NCBI RefSeq assembly: GCF_964019385.1 | Contig: NC_088655.1 | Location: 25,046,109-25,110,108 of the forward strand | DNA length: 64,000 bases | Origin: Sycon ciliatum | Lineage: Eukaryota; Porifera; Calcarea; Leucosolenida; Sycettidae | Direction: 5' to 3' | Part shown: one piece after another, positions 22,004-31,449 of the stretch | How positions within the stretch are numbered: the first letter of the stretch is position 1 | Layout of the letters: the number at the start of each line of letters is the position of its first letter | Notes under the pieces: generated by a model | Databases searched by the model: none | What the model saw: only the letters and a program-made list of their open reading frames with translations | Told to the model about the DNA's origin: nothing | Program-made: the position numbers and the translations under genes

Positions 22004-22657
22004 TGTCATGCAGATTCTCACACGCAACGGGAAAATTTTGTGGTAGTACAAATAGATTTGGCAAACAACAAAAGACAACCCTTTCTCTCTTCCTTTCGAA
22101 GAGCCGAACAAATTACTTGCCGAGCCTCATCGAAAGCAAACTCTGAAAAAGCCCTACACTAGTACGGGATTCAGCGCAGAGCAAAAAATAATTATGAGTC
22201 ATGATACATTACATGCAGTGTAGCCGTGAACACTGGTGAACAAAGAATGCAGTAGGTTGGCAGCACGTGACCCGTCGTACCGCAGTACGCGACGGCGTCG
22301 CGGCTTAGAAATGAAAGGGAACACTGCGAGAAAAGACAAAACGAAAATACATGTCCCTTTGTCAAAACCTAGAAGAAACAAACAAAATGCGACCAAGAAT
22401 CATTTTGAGAGTCAACGTCAATACTCTTGTGCCGTTGTGCAAATTCTTGTTTTGCATTGTGCAACGCAAGAAACAAACAACCTACGAAATAACTCGTGAA
22501 CTAACTGTAGGCTAAATCACTACATGTATGAGAAATTGCATTCCAAAATAAACTGAATTTCTGAGACATTTCATATTTCACATCCTGAGAGAAATATTGA
22601 ATAAATAGTTAATACATAATAAAAAAAAAATAGATTGCCATGACGGCCTTCCCAACA
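22004..22657 (-). repeat. BEL element 5' LTR
   Basis: This is the 654-bp partner of 14398-15279. On the - strand it starts TGTTGGGAAGGCCGT and ends CTGCATGACA. The AAGGC that follows at 22658-22662 is the target duplication inside the PLE-1 gene. Confidence 0.93.
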
Positions 22658-22835
22658 AAGGCCTTCCAGCGCATTCTCTTGATTAGTTTCTCTGTCATCT
22701 CCACCAGCTTCAGTTTGTTTTGTTGCTCGCTTGGTAGAGGTATTTTCTTCAATGAGTAATCTAGGTGGAACAGCTTCGGATGGTCCATTCTTGTTCGATG
22801 ATCACACCGAGTGCTCAACCTGGGTAGGGAGCCGG
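22658..22835 (-). pseudogene. PLE-1 RT N-terminal segment
   Basis: The frame encodes LFHLDYSLKKIPLPSEQ, KLVEMTEKLIKRMRWKA, the conserved N-terminal segment of PLE RTs before the palm. It stops exactly at the BEL 5' LTR and continues at 14397. Confidence 0.88.
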
Positions 22836-23165
22836 TCACACACGGAAAGTTGGGTGTGGCCCTTGAAAGAGTGCTCAATGCACCGGGGTGCAGAGCTTCA
22901 AACAAAAGGAATAGCATGGGATACGGAGCTTGGGTTGGCTGTGACTCAGAGTGCTGATCTTGCAAGTACATACATAGAATCACCGCTTGACCTTATTTGC
23001 GCTTAAATTCTCTGATTCCACTAGCACCTTACCACACTGTTATCAAGAACATTCATTGAGTTTTTGTAATCATTGCTGTATGATGATCGCCACAGGCGTG
23101 AAACTCTGAGTCACAGCCAACCCAAGCTCGGCATCCCATTCTATTCTTTTTGTATAGTCCAACTT
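22836..23165. repeat. PLE-1 5' terminal repeats, direct part plus inverted part
   Basis: 22836-22952 matches 12147-12260 in the same orientation, and 22953-23165 matches it inverted. This direct-plus-inverted end structure is the same as at PLE-2B, PLE-3, Rz-1 and Rz-2. Confidence 0.85.
23075..23117 (+). ncRNA. Hammerhead remnant, inverted PLE-1 repeat
   Basis: Stems I (GCTGT/ACAGC), II and III are all kept, but the first core base is A instead of C (ATGATGA), a change expected to abolish cleavage. Confidence 0.7.
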
Positions 23166-23335
23166 ATATCCTGGCGCTGGTCTGGTGGTGGATAATTCCA
23201 CAACACAGTGCCTATTGCTGTATCCTGGTTCCTTCTCCATAGCTGAGACTAGATCTTCTTCCATGCAGTTTTCTCCGGAAGTCCACATTTGATCCCGAGT
23301 ACACATTCTATACATTTTAGTGGCATTATAAACAT

Positions 23336-24935
23336 GAAAGAGCACAGTGTCATGAAGCATAATTTGAACATAATTTCGTGATTTCAGAGCATATTGCCAG
23401 CATACTGAAAAGCATAATCCGTGTGATTTTCGAGCATTATCCGCCGCCTTCTAATGGAGGGTACTGATCCCTGACAAAATAAGGAACGTGGAGAGCTAAA
23501 AGTAAGGAATCTGTGGCGATGGATGTTGTACATCGAGTGAATGCCCTGCATGTTCTCTTCTCCATTACGACCAACTAGCAAATGCCATGGCTCTAGATGC
23601 TGACAGCAAACAGTTGAAATAAAGGCAAAGCTGCTTTGAGCTTGTTGCAACCAGGTAGTAGTACAGTTACAATTGTACTACAATCTAGTTGCAACTTTGA
23701 GATTCTGTATTGATACCATTGTAGTTGCAAACAAGTAGTTACTACAACAATTGCAGTACAATAATCATGTAGTATTTTTTATTAGTTTTTTGAAAATGGC
23801 GAGCATTTTCATCTTCTTCCCGGCGCGCATTTACGCATATTATTTGAATCTGTAAGTGGTCGAAGCCAACTCACCTCTGCTCAAATTGACGGCGATTTAT
23901 TTCGCGATTTTAGGGCGATCGCCACGAAAAACCACGCCAAACGTGGTCAAAACTCCACTTTTTTCACTGAAGACGCATTAGAGCCTTGACGGTTTATGCT
24001 AATATTTTCATGAAAAATTGCAGAATTATGCTATTTTATGCTAAAAGTTATCATATTATGCCGCATTATGCTCACATATGTTGCTAATGTACATGTATAT
24101 GGTGGTTCTGGGCAAAATAACAGGGGAATTCGTCACAGTGGGCCTCCCCCCTACCTACATGAATGACGATTGACGACTAGCGCAAGAGCTTTTTTTTGTA
24201 GAGGGCGTTGTACTTTAATAGCAACGGTTCAACGGGGTCAACGCACCGTCCGACCTAGCTACGACCGTCACTGATTGTAGTTAGGGACCCAGCAAATATA
24301 CCGGCACTAAATCGAGCATTTTAGGGTGCAAAAATCACACGAGCACAATCGGTGATTTCGCGGGCATAATCGGCTGGTTACTGACGTTTGTCGAGTGGAT
24401 AGTGTATCAGGCGGACTAACAGCTTTGGACTTGCCTCCACTGAGCCGAGCATGCAAAGATCCCGTCCCAACACTTGGACTATGGGATGAGGAGGTTGGCA
24501 TGGTCTTCCAAAGCACTACGCACTCTACTTCAGTACTGATCCGCTAAATAAGAGTAGGAGGCTGAAAGTGAAAGGGATGAGGAAAGCAAGAAGGTGGTTT
24601 CTCTGCTGGACAAGCTGAACCCAGCAAAGCTGTCTGAACTTGCCAGAGCCAGAAAACAGAAAAAGAATAATTTTTTGTTTTCTTTATGTTTGAGAATGCA
24701 TCTTTTTGTGTGGATGCGAAGAAAGACCTGGATTTCAAGGGAAATTTTGTGAGAATTTCTGGGAATTATCGGCATTGTTTCAGGCATTATTGGCTTGTTT
24801 GAAAGAATTGCGAGAGAGCATGATGCGTGATTTTTCGAGCATATTTGCCCAGTGCCTAATTGTAGTGGACTGGACATGTTATCAAGGGAGTCGTAAACCT
24901 AGGACTTCCTGGTGCATCTACTTGTACTTGTACTT

Positions 24936-24973
<38 letters not shown>

Positions 24974-25160
24974 AGACTTTTACTTCCTCTAAATGATCAA
25001 GTGTCAAGTCTTGTACAATGTAGAACATGTACAACTATATGGAATTTGATGCGAACAGGCGGATTATTCCAATTTATACGATTCGTATGCAATTTGCCTC
25101 GAATTATGCGATTACTTGATTTTGGTAGGAATTATACGAAAAATTATGCTAGCACAATTC
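23336..25160. repeat. AT-rich clusters of ATTATGC/GCATAAT motifs
   Basis: The motif and variants (GAGCATTAT, GCATAATTT) recur at 23340-23450, 23995-24075, 24300-24375, 24745-24845 and 25060-25160. Such spacing suggests subterminal repeats of one or more DNA elements, but no ends or transposase were found. No gene is seen in this stretch. Confidence 0.4.
24937..25002 (-). pseudogene. 18S rRNA 3'-end fragment, 66 bp
   Basis: The - strand matches the universally conserved 3' end of eukaryotic 18S rRNA: the segment before and through helix 45 with GGTGAACCTGCGGAAGGATCA. One change is visible: CTTAACAAGG in place of CGTAACAAGG. Flanks are neither the rest of 18S nor ITS1, so this is a dispersed fragment, not an rDNA unit. 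Confidence 0.9.
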
Positions 25161-25588
25161 TTAATGGCTGACTGTTATGTTCTCATGCACACCACTACTA
25201 CTAGACAACAGGAACTAGTTTGGTGACAAGATTACATTCTCAAGTGAGGAAGAAGAGCAAGGAGAAGAACACGTGAATATGGATGCGTGCATGCGTCCAA
25301 TAGAGACATGACGTAATCACGTGAAGCAAGGCGTATAACGTAACAATATGCGTTATGCGGGTGATAACACCTTGAAGTACATGCGCAATACATGAGTAGC
25401 CAGCATGATACATCACGTCACTTCTGAGATAGAAATATAACAATTACATTTACATACATGTATCTCACGCCCCTTCTGAGATGACAACAAGGCATCTAAT
25501 ACCAACTAGAAAGGACGGCAAAGAAGATAGATATAACTGAATACGAACATAGCTGAGCTCAACAAGAGACAGAAAGACGCACAGGCAG
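25161..25588. other. No gene seen; possible GypB 3' flank
   Basis: The motif TTCTGAGAT recurs (25420 and 25475) near TACATACATGTATCTC. This may include the GypB 3' LTR, but with no second copy it cannot be assigned. Confidence 0.35.
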
Positions 25589-26341
25589 CTAATCATAAGT
25601 TTGGCCACGAGTGCTCGAAATATTCAGCCTACACGGGGGTCGACGGCTTCTCTGACTGCGCCGGACTGGCGGGGCAGGCTGAGTGATGGGGGTAGCAGGC
25701 ATCAGCTGTGCAGGTGCTACGGGCAAGACAACAGGACAAAGAAAGCGACGGTTTCGCCAGTATATTCGGCCACTGGGAAGCTTGACCATGTAGTCGCGGT
25801 GGCTTCCAGTGGCGACAATGGTACCGCGGGCGTTCCACAACTTGCTGCGGGGATCTTGGAGATCCACAGGGCAACCAAGGTGGAGGGCAGGCAGAGAACG
25901 GGCAGACTGGTTGTAGTGCTGACTGGCTGCTTCAGACTGGGCAGAGGCACGACTGGCGATTTCGTCAGCGGTTTCTTGCCACGCTGGGGCAAAACTGGGC
26001 CGGTGGGCAAGCACGAATGACGACAGGGGGCGGCCAAACAGGGCCTGCGCTCGGCTCTGACCGGAGCTACGCCATTGTGTTACGCCATTCCAATAAGCCA
26101 CGACAGAAGGCGTCAACATTAATGTCTCCGTTGGTGGTGGTCTTGTACACGAGAGATTTGATGGCCTAGACAGCCGCCTCCGCATGGCCATTCGATTGTG
26201 GGTAATGCGGAGTGGATCTGACGTGGCGGACTTGCCAACGCTGACAAAAGGCGGAGAAACGCTGCGCTGTGAACTGCGGACCACCATCAGTCGGCAGGAC
26301 AGCTGGGACACCGAGATCCGCGAACCAGCCTCGGAACGCAC
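25589..26341 (-). pseudogene. GypB integrase C-terminal half
   Basis: After the frame break near 26165 the integrase continues as QALFGRPLSSFVLAHRPSFAPAW, YNQSARSLPALHLGCPVDLQ and a GTIVATGSHRDYMVKLPSGR segment (SH3-like end). It finishes in a basic RRSQRSRRPP tail, typical of K02A2.6-like gypsy elements. Confidence 0.8.
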
Positions 26342-26960
26342 GGACTACGTCGGCGGAGGTGGCGGTGTGTCCTATCTTGGCAATACAGGGCCAGCCGGTC
26401 TTGCGGTCCACGTATACCAGGAACTGGTAGCCTTGGCATTCGAACAGATCCGCGCTGGTGCTCTCAAACGGGAGGGCAGAACAACGATCCTCAGTTGCCA
26501 GCAGAGGTTCCTTCACCTGGGAAGGTGCGTGGTGACGGCATTCAGCGCAGCTGCGAACGGTGTTGTCAATGTCGTTGGACACCTGGGGCCAATACGCCAC
26601 CTGGCGAGCACGAGCCTTGGTACGTTTGAGACCTTGATGAGCAGCATGCAAGTCGTCAAGCACACTAAGCCTGAGGGAACGCGGGACCACAATGCGAGGA
26701 CCTTTCAGTACCAGGTCCTGGTCGACTGTAAGATGATGACGGACTGTCCAATACAGCTGGGAAGCAGAACACAAGTCACGTTTGTCGTCGGGAAATCCAG
26801 TCCGGACGGTGGTGAGGAGTGCCTGATAATCCGAGTCAGCTGGAGCGGCTTCTTGCAATTCGGCAAACCGGAGATTTGCAATCTGGCCTTTGGTGTCTTT
26901 CCGAATGCAAGCGCGTATTGATGATTGGTGTGAGGGGCCGGTGGTCGGTGACAAGCTCAA
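26166..26960 (-). pseudogene. GypB integrase: zinc finger and core
   Basis: HHCC-type zinc finger (H...H with CAECRHHAP), then the integrase core with SADLFECQGYQFLVYVDRKTGW, DGGPQFTAQRF and STPHYPQSNGHAEAAV. The second acidic residue (D in TDGGPQF) and the Glu in NGHAEA are present. A stop ends this frame right after the Glu. Confidence 0.85.
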
Positions 26961-27711
26961 ACAATGTACCGGCGAGGCAGAGAGAACATTTCTTCACCGC
27001 CCAGACGACAGCTAGGAGCTCCAGTTTGATGACAGCACACCGCCGGGATTCTGGATCCGACAGAAATCGACTGCCACACTGGAGAATGCGCCACTTGCCA
27101 TCTTGCAACTGCCACAGAAGGTAGCCAAGGCCATGCAAAGCAGATGCATCGGTCTCTAGGCGGAGTGGCTGGTCACGTTGGAAGAATGACAACAGCTCAG
27201 CCTTGGCAGCGTTGACTGCGTCTGTGTGAACTGAGTCCCATACAAACTCGTTGGACGTCTTGAGCAATGGGCGCAACGGGGCGGCGTGCTCAGACAGGTG
27301 CGGGGTGAACTCACCACACTGGTTGATAAGACCCATAAACGATCGGAGATCAGTGCGGTTGCTGGGAGCTGGAAACTGGCTGGTAGCTTTGATCTTGGCA
27401 TCATCGACGGTCCAGCCGTCAGCACTGATGCGGTAACCACAGAACTCCACGGCTGGCATGCCGAACACAAACTTCTTGGCGCTCAGAGTAATGCCATTCT
27501 CCCGGGCGCAGAGCAGGACATCCCGGACGTGAGATCGGTGGGTGGGCAGGTCATTATCGTAGACGAGGCAGTCATCAGCGACCTTCTGGAACTGGGAGAT
27601 ATGAGCGAACGTGGCGTCTGTGCTGTGATTAAACTCGTCTCCGGCAGAGACCAATCCTTGTGGTTTGCGTAGGTACCAGTACCAACCCCAAGGTGTCATG
27701 AACGTGGTCAA
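26836..27711 (-). pseudogene. GypB RT end and RNase H
   Basis: The RT palm has KVADDCLVYD in the catalytic position, then FGMPAVEFCGYRIS and FMGLINQCGEFTPHLS (thumb). RNase H follows with LETDASALHGLGYLLWQ and VTDHRPLTPI. It overlaps the integrase frame by about 125 nt in a different frame, indicating an indel. Confidence 0.85.
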
Positions 27712-27761
27712 CGGACGGGAGGCCTCGCTCAGAGGAACTTGCCAATAGTCATGACGGGCGT

Positions 27762-28670
27762 CTAGCTTGGTGAAATATCTTGCGTTGCCAACGCTTGATA
27801 CAGCGTCACGAGGGCTTGGTGCGGGTGAGCAGGGCGTTCGACTTGGTCGTTGAGCTTTTTGAAATCAATGGTGAGCCTCTTTTCGTTTGTCCCCTTCTTG
27901 TCCACGATGACAATTGGGTGACACCACGCACTGGGTTCGGTGACCTCCTCGATGATGGCATCCCGGACCATGTCATCCAGCTGGGACTTCACTTGGTCAC
28001 GGTACGCATGCGGGATCTGGCGGGCATGATATGTAGCGACAGTCTTAGCATCAGCTCGCACTCTAATTTCCATAGGTCCACCAAGCATCGGCTTCAACAC
28101 AGAGTCATCAAAGACGTCAGCGAATTCAGCTAGGAGTTCGGCTCTCATCGTCTCCGAGTCGGTGGCTTTGGACACAACCTTGTCCGCAGGTGCATCGGGA
28201 ACGAGCGGTGGGACTACCTGTTGGACTGCTGCGATTTGCTTCGGCCAGCCGGACAGCAAGTATCCCAGGGCGTGCAAGGATGAACGGGATAGGAGGGCAT
28301 CAGTCAAACCATCATATACATGGATGGTGGACGTGTGCTGGTTTGGTCCACAACTGAGAGTCGCCGAAATCTTGCCAACAGGGGTGAGACTGGCGCCATC
28401 GGCTGTACGAACATCGTCGATGTCGTCAATCAGGTTCTTGACAAATCCGCCTAACTGGTCAAGGTGTTGAGTGCCAATGGCATCAACGTCGCTACCAGTA
28501 TCCGGGAGCCAACTAAGAGCAACTGGTTCTGGCTCGGTCACAAGCTGGGTAGCAACGGAAACTGTTGCGTCGTCCAACAGAGATGCTCGGTTGAGTCGCA
28601 AGTGTGCGATCTTGGACGACTTGTCCGGTTTCTTGGCAGGCCTGTGGCACATTGCCCGGAAGTGACCCAT
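27762..28670 (-). pseudogene. GypB zinc knuckle, protease and RT N-terminus
   Basis: It starts within a zinc knuckle (GHFRAMC). The retropepsin site is LPDTGSDVDAI, and LLSRSSLHALGYL lies in the flap region. RT begins with HARQIPHAYRDQVKSQLDDM and WCHPIVIVDKKGTNEKRLTIDFKKLN. The frame breaks at about 27762 before the palm. Confidence 0.85.
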
Positions 28671-28674
28671 TCAA

Positions 28675-29121
28675 TTACAGTTGAGGCACACTTTGTTGAT
28701 CGCGGGACACGGCGATTTCGTGTGCGCTGTGCGTCCGCAGTTACGGCACTTATCACGAGCAGAAGTGTGCTTCGCCTCAACTGGGGGCTGTGAAGCTGAC
28801 TTCGCGTGCTGATAAGACGATTTCCTGGCAGCATTGACTTGGCCGGCGGTAGGGATGTGGTGGCTGGTCTGCCTCTTCTGCACGACACACCTTGACTGTC
28901 GGCTTCAATGTCAGGTCGGAGGTGGACAACAGTTTGTGACGGGTCGTGTCGTCCAGGATACCGATCACAATGCGGTCTCGCATCATGTCCGCGTGGACCC
29001 GTGCGAGATTAGTCTTGCTCGTAGAACAGGCACGTGCCGAACAGGCAGAACAGAGCTCGTGTTCCACAAAATCACACGTGTTAAACAATTCCTTCAGGGA
29101 CGTGTGGAACCCGTCAAACAA
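28675..29121 (-). pseudogene. GypB gag fragment
   Basis: The frame at 28777-29121 gives a gag-like helix region (MRDRIVIGILDDTTRHKLL), and an overlapping frame (28671-28883) supplies Cys-rich CRNCGRTAHTKSPCPAI (zinc knuckle). The 5' part is missing beyond about 29150. Confidence 0.7.
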
Positions 29122-29202
29122 TTCCTCTTCCTGTTGCGTGCGCTTATAAAATTTAATTCGGTCAAGTATCGGGTTTCTTTGTCGGCGAAGAAACCACTTA
29201 AT

Positions 29203-29239
29203 TATTAAAATTGTTGTCTCCTCGTCGAATATTTAAATA
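29203..29239 (+). repeat. Short PLE-2-type terminal fragment
   Basis: The block TTAAAATTGTTGTCTCCTCG and its flank match the 3' terminus of PLE-2 (38894-38926). It marks a lost PLE end between GypB and GypC. Confidence 0.7.
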
Positions 29240-29475
29240 AGGTTGTGAGTTTCTCTCTCTGTTGTTTACCTACCATCATAATCCATATGATGCATGGCCC
29301 CACCTTTGGCTGCTGGATGTAGTGATGTAATCATGTACATCTGTATAGTGTGCGCATGCGTGCATGCTTGCAGTAGAGAACTCGCAGAGCTTGAAGACGA
29401 AGCCTGCAATGGCTACCTCCAGACTTGTATTGTTGTAGTGTTGTCCATCTACATTGGCGTAGTGAACACGTCAAG

Positions 29476-30290
29476 ATGACAACGAAGAGCAGAGTGCCCA
29501 AGGAATTTGTACCCGATAACGCAGGCGACATCGGGGCCGATTTTGAGCTTTGGCTCGAGGATGTCAATGACTACTCAGCAATTTGTAATGTTTCTACTGC
29601 TGCTGACAAAAAGCGTTTATTTTTGAATTTGGCCGGACTCTCAGTTCGCAAAGTTGTGAAGGGTGTGGTTATTCCTTCTCCGAAAGAAAATGATGATGGT
29701 TCTCCTGGAGACGAATACGTAGCACTGACGGACGCCGTTCTGGCGCACTTCCGTCCCACCATCAATACGACGTCAGAACGTCACAAATTCCGGCAGCTCA
29801 AACAAGGGCCGGAGGAATCCGTCTCCACCTTCGTTGGCCGTTTACGAGATAGAGTGGACTTATGTAAATTCGGGGCGACGGATGTGGACAGCGTGGTGAA
29901 CTCCCAGGTGCGAGACCAGTTGGTTGCAGGGTTGAAATCCCCGAAGTTCGTCGCGAGTTGCTCAAGGAGTCCAGACTCACCCTCGCAGATGCCATCACCA
30001 AAGCAGTGGCACTGGAGACCTATGCGGAGAGTAAGCTGTATGATCCGCCGGCACAGCCTGCCAATCAGTTTAGCTCAGTGGCTGCCGTTAGTGCGACCAG
30101 ACAGCAACGCAGACAGCCACGTACAGTATCTGGTTCTTGCAAGTACTGTGGCCGTACCCATGCTAAGGGAAAGTCGTTTTGCCCTGCAGCCAACATCCGC
30201 TGTCGCAGTTGTAGCAAGGTCGGACATTTTGCGGCCGTATGTCAGTCGCAACGCTCTGGATTAGATGCTAACGCCGTCGACGAGGAGCCC
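29476..30290 (+). pseudogene. GypC gag
   Basis: MTTKSRVPKEF at 29476 opens the capsid-like region (FELWLEDVNDYSAI, HKFRQLKQGPEESVSTFVGRLRDRVDLC). A 1-nt indel near 29940 moves the reading to the frame of pol (RRELLKESRLTLADAITKAVALE). Two knuckles follow (CKYCGRTHAKGKSFCPA and CRSCSKVGHFAAVC). Gag and pol are then in one frame. Confidence 0.85.
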
Positions 30291-31235
30291 GCCAACCTAG
30301 CTGACCAGGCTCATTTGGTTTATGACACCGTGTACATGGCTGAGCAGACCGGGTCACACCGCCAGTTCCTCGCATCGCTATTGGTGGATGGCAAGGAGTG
30401 TGAAGGTTTGCTGGATACCGGTGCAAGCCATACTATTCTCACTGATGACATTGTCCAGCCTACCCGCAGCAGTAATCGTGTCCTCAAGGCGTACACAGGC
30501 GGGGAGATTGCAACTTTAGGCATGGCTGATGTAACCATCGCATCTCCTACGCGTACCATGTCTTGTAGTTGTTTTGTTGTACCCCATGGGAAACATCGTA
30601 TTCTGTTCGGCCAGGATGTGATCTCCGAACTTGAGCTGTTGGTTCCAGCGCACCTGGTGGACACTGGCAATTTTGTTGACACCGCACCAATTTCCATCTC
30701 CGTGGATGCTGAAGCTAGGCCGGTGGCTCAACCAGCACGACGTCCCCCATACAGCGCCAAGGCCGACATTGAACATGAACTGCATCGTCTTGTCAAGGCA
30801 GACATCATCGAGCCAGTTAAGGAAGCGTCTGGATGGGTATCGCCGATCGTCCCAGTCCGTAAGTAAAACGGCACCTTGCGTTTATGTGTTGACTATCGGC
30901 AGTTGAACAAGTCTATTGTTAGAGAGCGACGTTCATTGCCAACCATTGATGAAATTACTGCGGAGCTTGCGGGAGCGGAGGTTTTCTCGGTTTTGGCCGC
31001 AGAGTCTGGTTTTCACCAGCTCTTGCTTGACGGCCAATCCCGACCGCTTACCACGTTTACCACACACTGTGGTCTCTATCGTTTCAAACGACTGCCATTT
31101 GGCATATCCTGTGCTCCCGAGATATTTCAGCGTGTTGTAACCGATCTCCTTTCGGGTTTGCCTGGTGTTGTTGTCTATATAGATGACGTCTTGGCGTATG
31201 GTCGCAACCGGGCGGAACACGACGCACGGCTCGCT
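30291..31235 (+). pseudogene. GypC protease and RT, part 1
   Basis: The protease has LLDTGASHTIL and a HRILFGQDVI flap-side segment. RT begins with YSAKADIEHELHRLVKADIIEPV. A TAA at 30864-30866 interrupts PVRK*NGTLRLCVDYRQLN in frame. The palm has YRFKRLPFGISCAPEIFQ and the catalytic VVVYIDDVLAYG. The reading ends at HDARLA where the CR1/L2-like tail begins. Confidence 0.9.
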
Positions 31236-31449
31236 ATTATTATTATTATTATTATTTCACCGTCCAATGGCAGAAGCCAATGCAAAGGAGGGGGCGTTAG
31301 CCAGCCATGGCAAGAGAAGATAAAAAAAAAAGAATGAAGGAAAGAAGATGATAATCGGAAGAAAATAATGCATCAGCGGGGTGAAATGTATCACTATGTT
31401 GACCATGGTGGAGAGCGGCGAGATAAGCTAGCAAAAGAGGCGAGCGAGC

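Larger units (their letters stand above)
14398..22657 (-). mobile_element. BEL/Pao LTR retrotransposon, LTR to LTR
   Basis: Two direct LTRs of about 650 bp (14398-15279 including a 0.23-kb insertion; 22004-22657) begin TG and end CA. They are flanked by AAGGC on both sides (14393-14397 and 22658-22662), a 5-bp target duplication. On the - strand the 5' LTR is 22004-22657. A PBS follows after 3 nt, and a PPT precedes the 3' LTR. The internal coding region is reduced to a gag remnant and the pol C-terminus. The middle has been replaced by GypA and other repeats. Confidence 0.92.
12147..23165 (-). mobile_element. PLE-1: Penelope-like element split by a BEL/Pao insertion
   Basis: A single PLE on the - strand. 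Its N-terminal RT segment is at 22658-22835, the rest of its RT and GIY-YIG ORF at 14397-12433, and terminal repeats lie at both ends (12147-12405; 22836-22952 direct and 22953-23165 inverted). The gap is an LTR retrotransposon (14398-22657). Removing it with one copy of the 5-bp duplication AAGGC restores the reading frame exactly across the junction (...RMRWKA then LFFLKGD...). Internal frameshifts show the PLE itself is dead. Confidence 0.9.
25589..29150 (-). mobile_element. GypB: decayed Ty3/gypsy element
   Basis: - strand order is gag end, protease, RT, RNase H, integrase, spread over several frames. No LTR pair was found. It belongs to a different family from GypA and GypD (no chromodomain, different protease site). 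Its 5' side is cut near 29150. Confidence 0.85.

Noticed and set aside
23640..23780. GTTGCAAC/GTAGTAC palindromic repeats as a MITE
   Set aside because: Several short imperfect palindromes are present, but no consistent ends or target duplication could be set.
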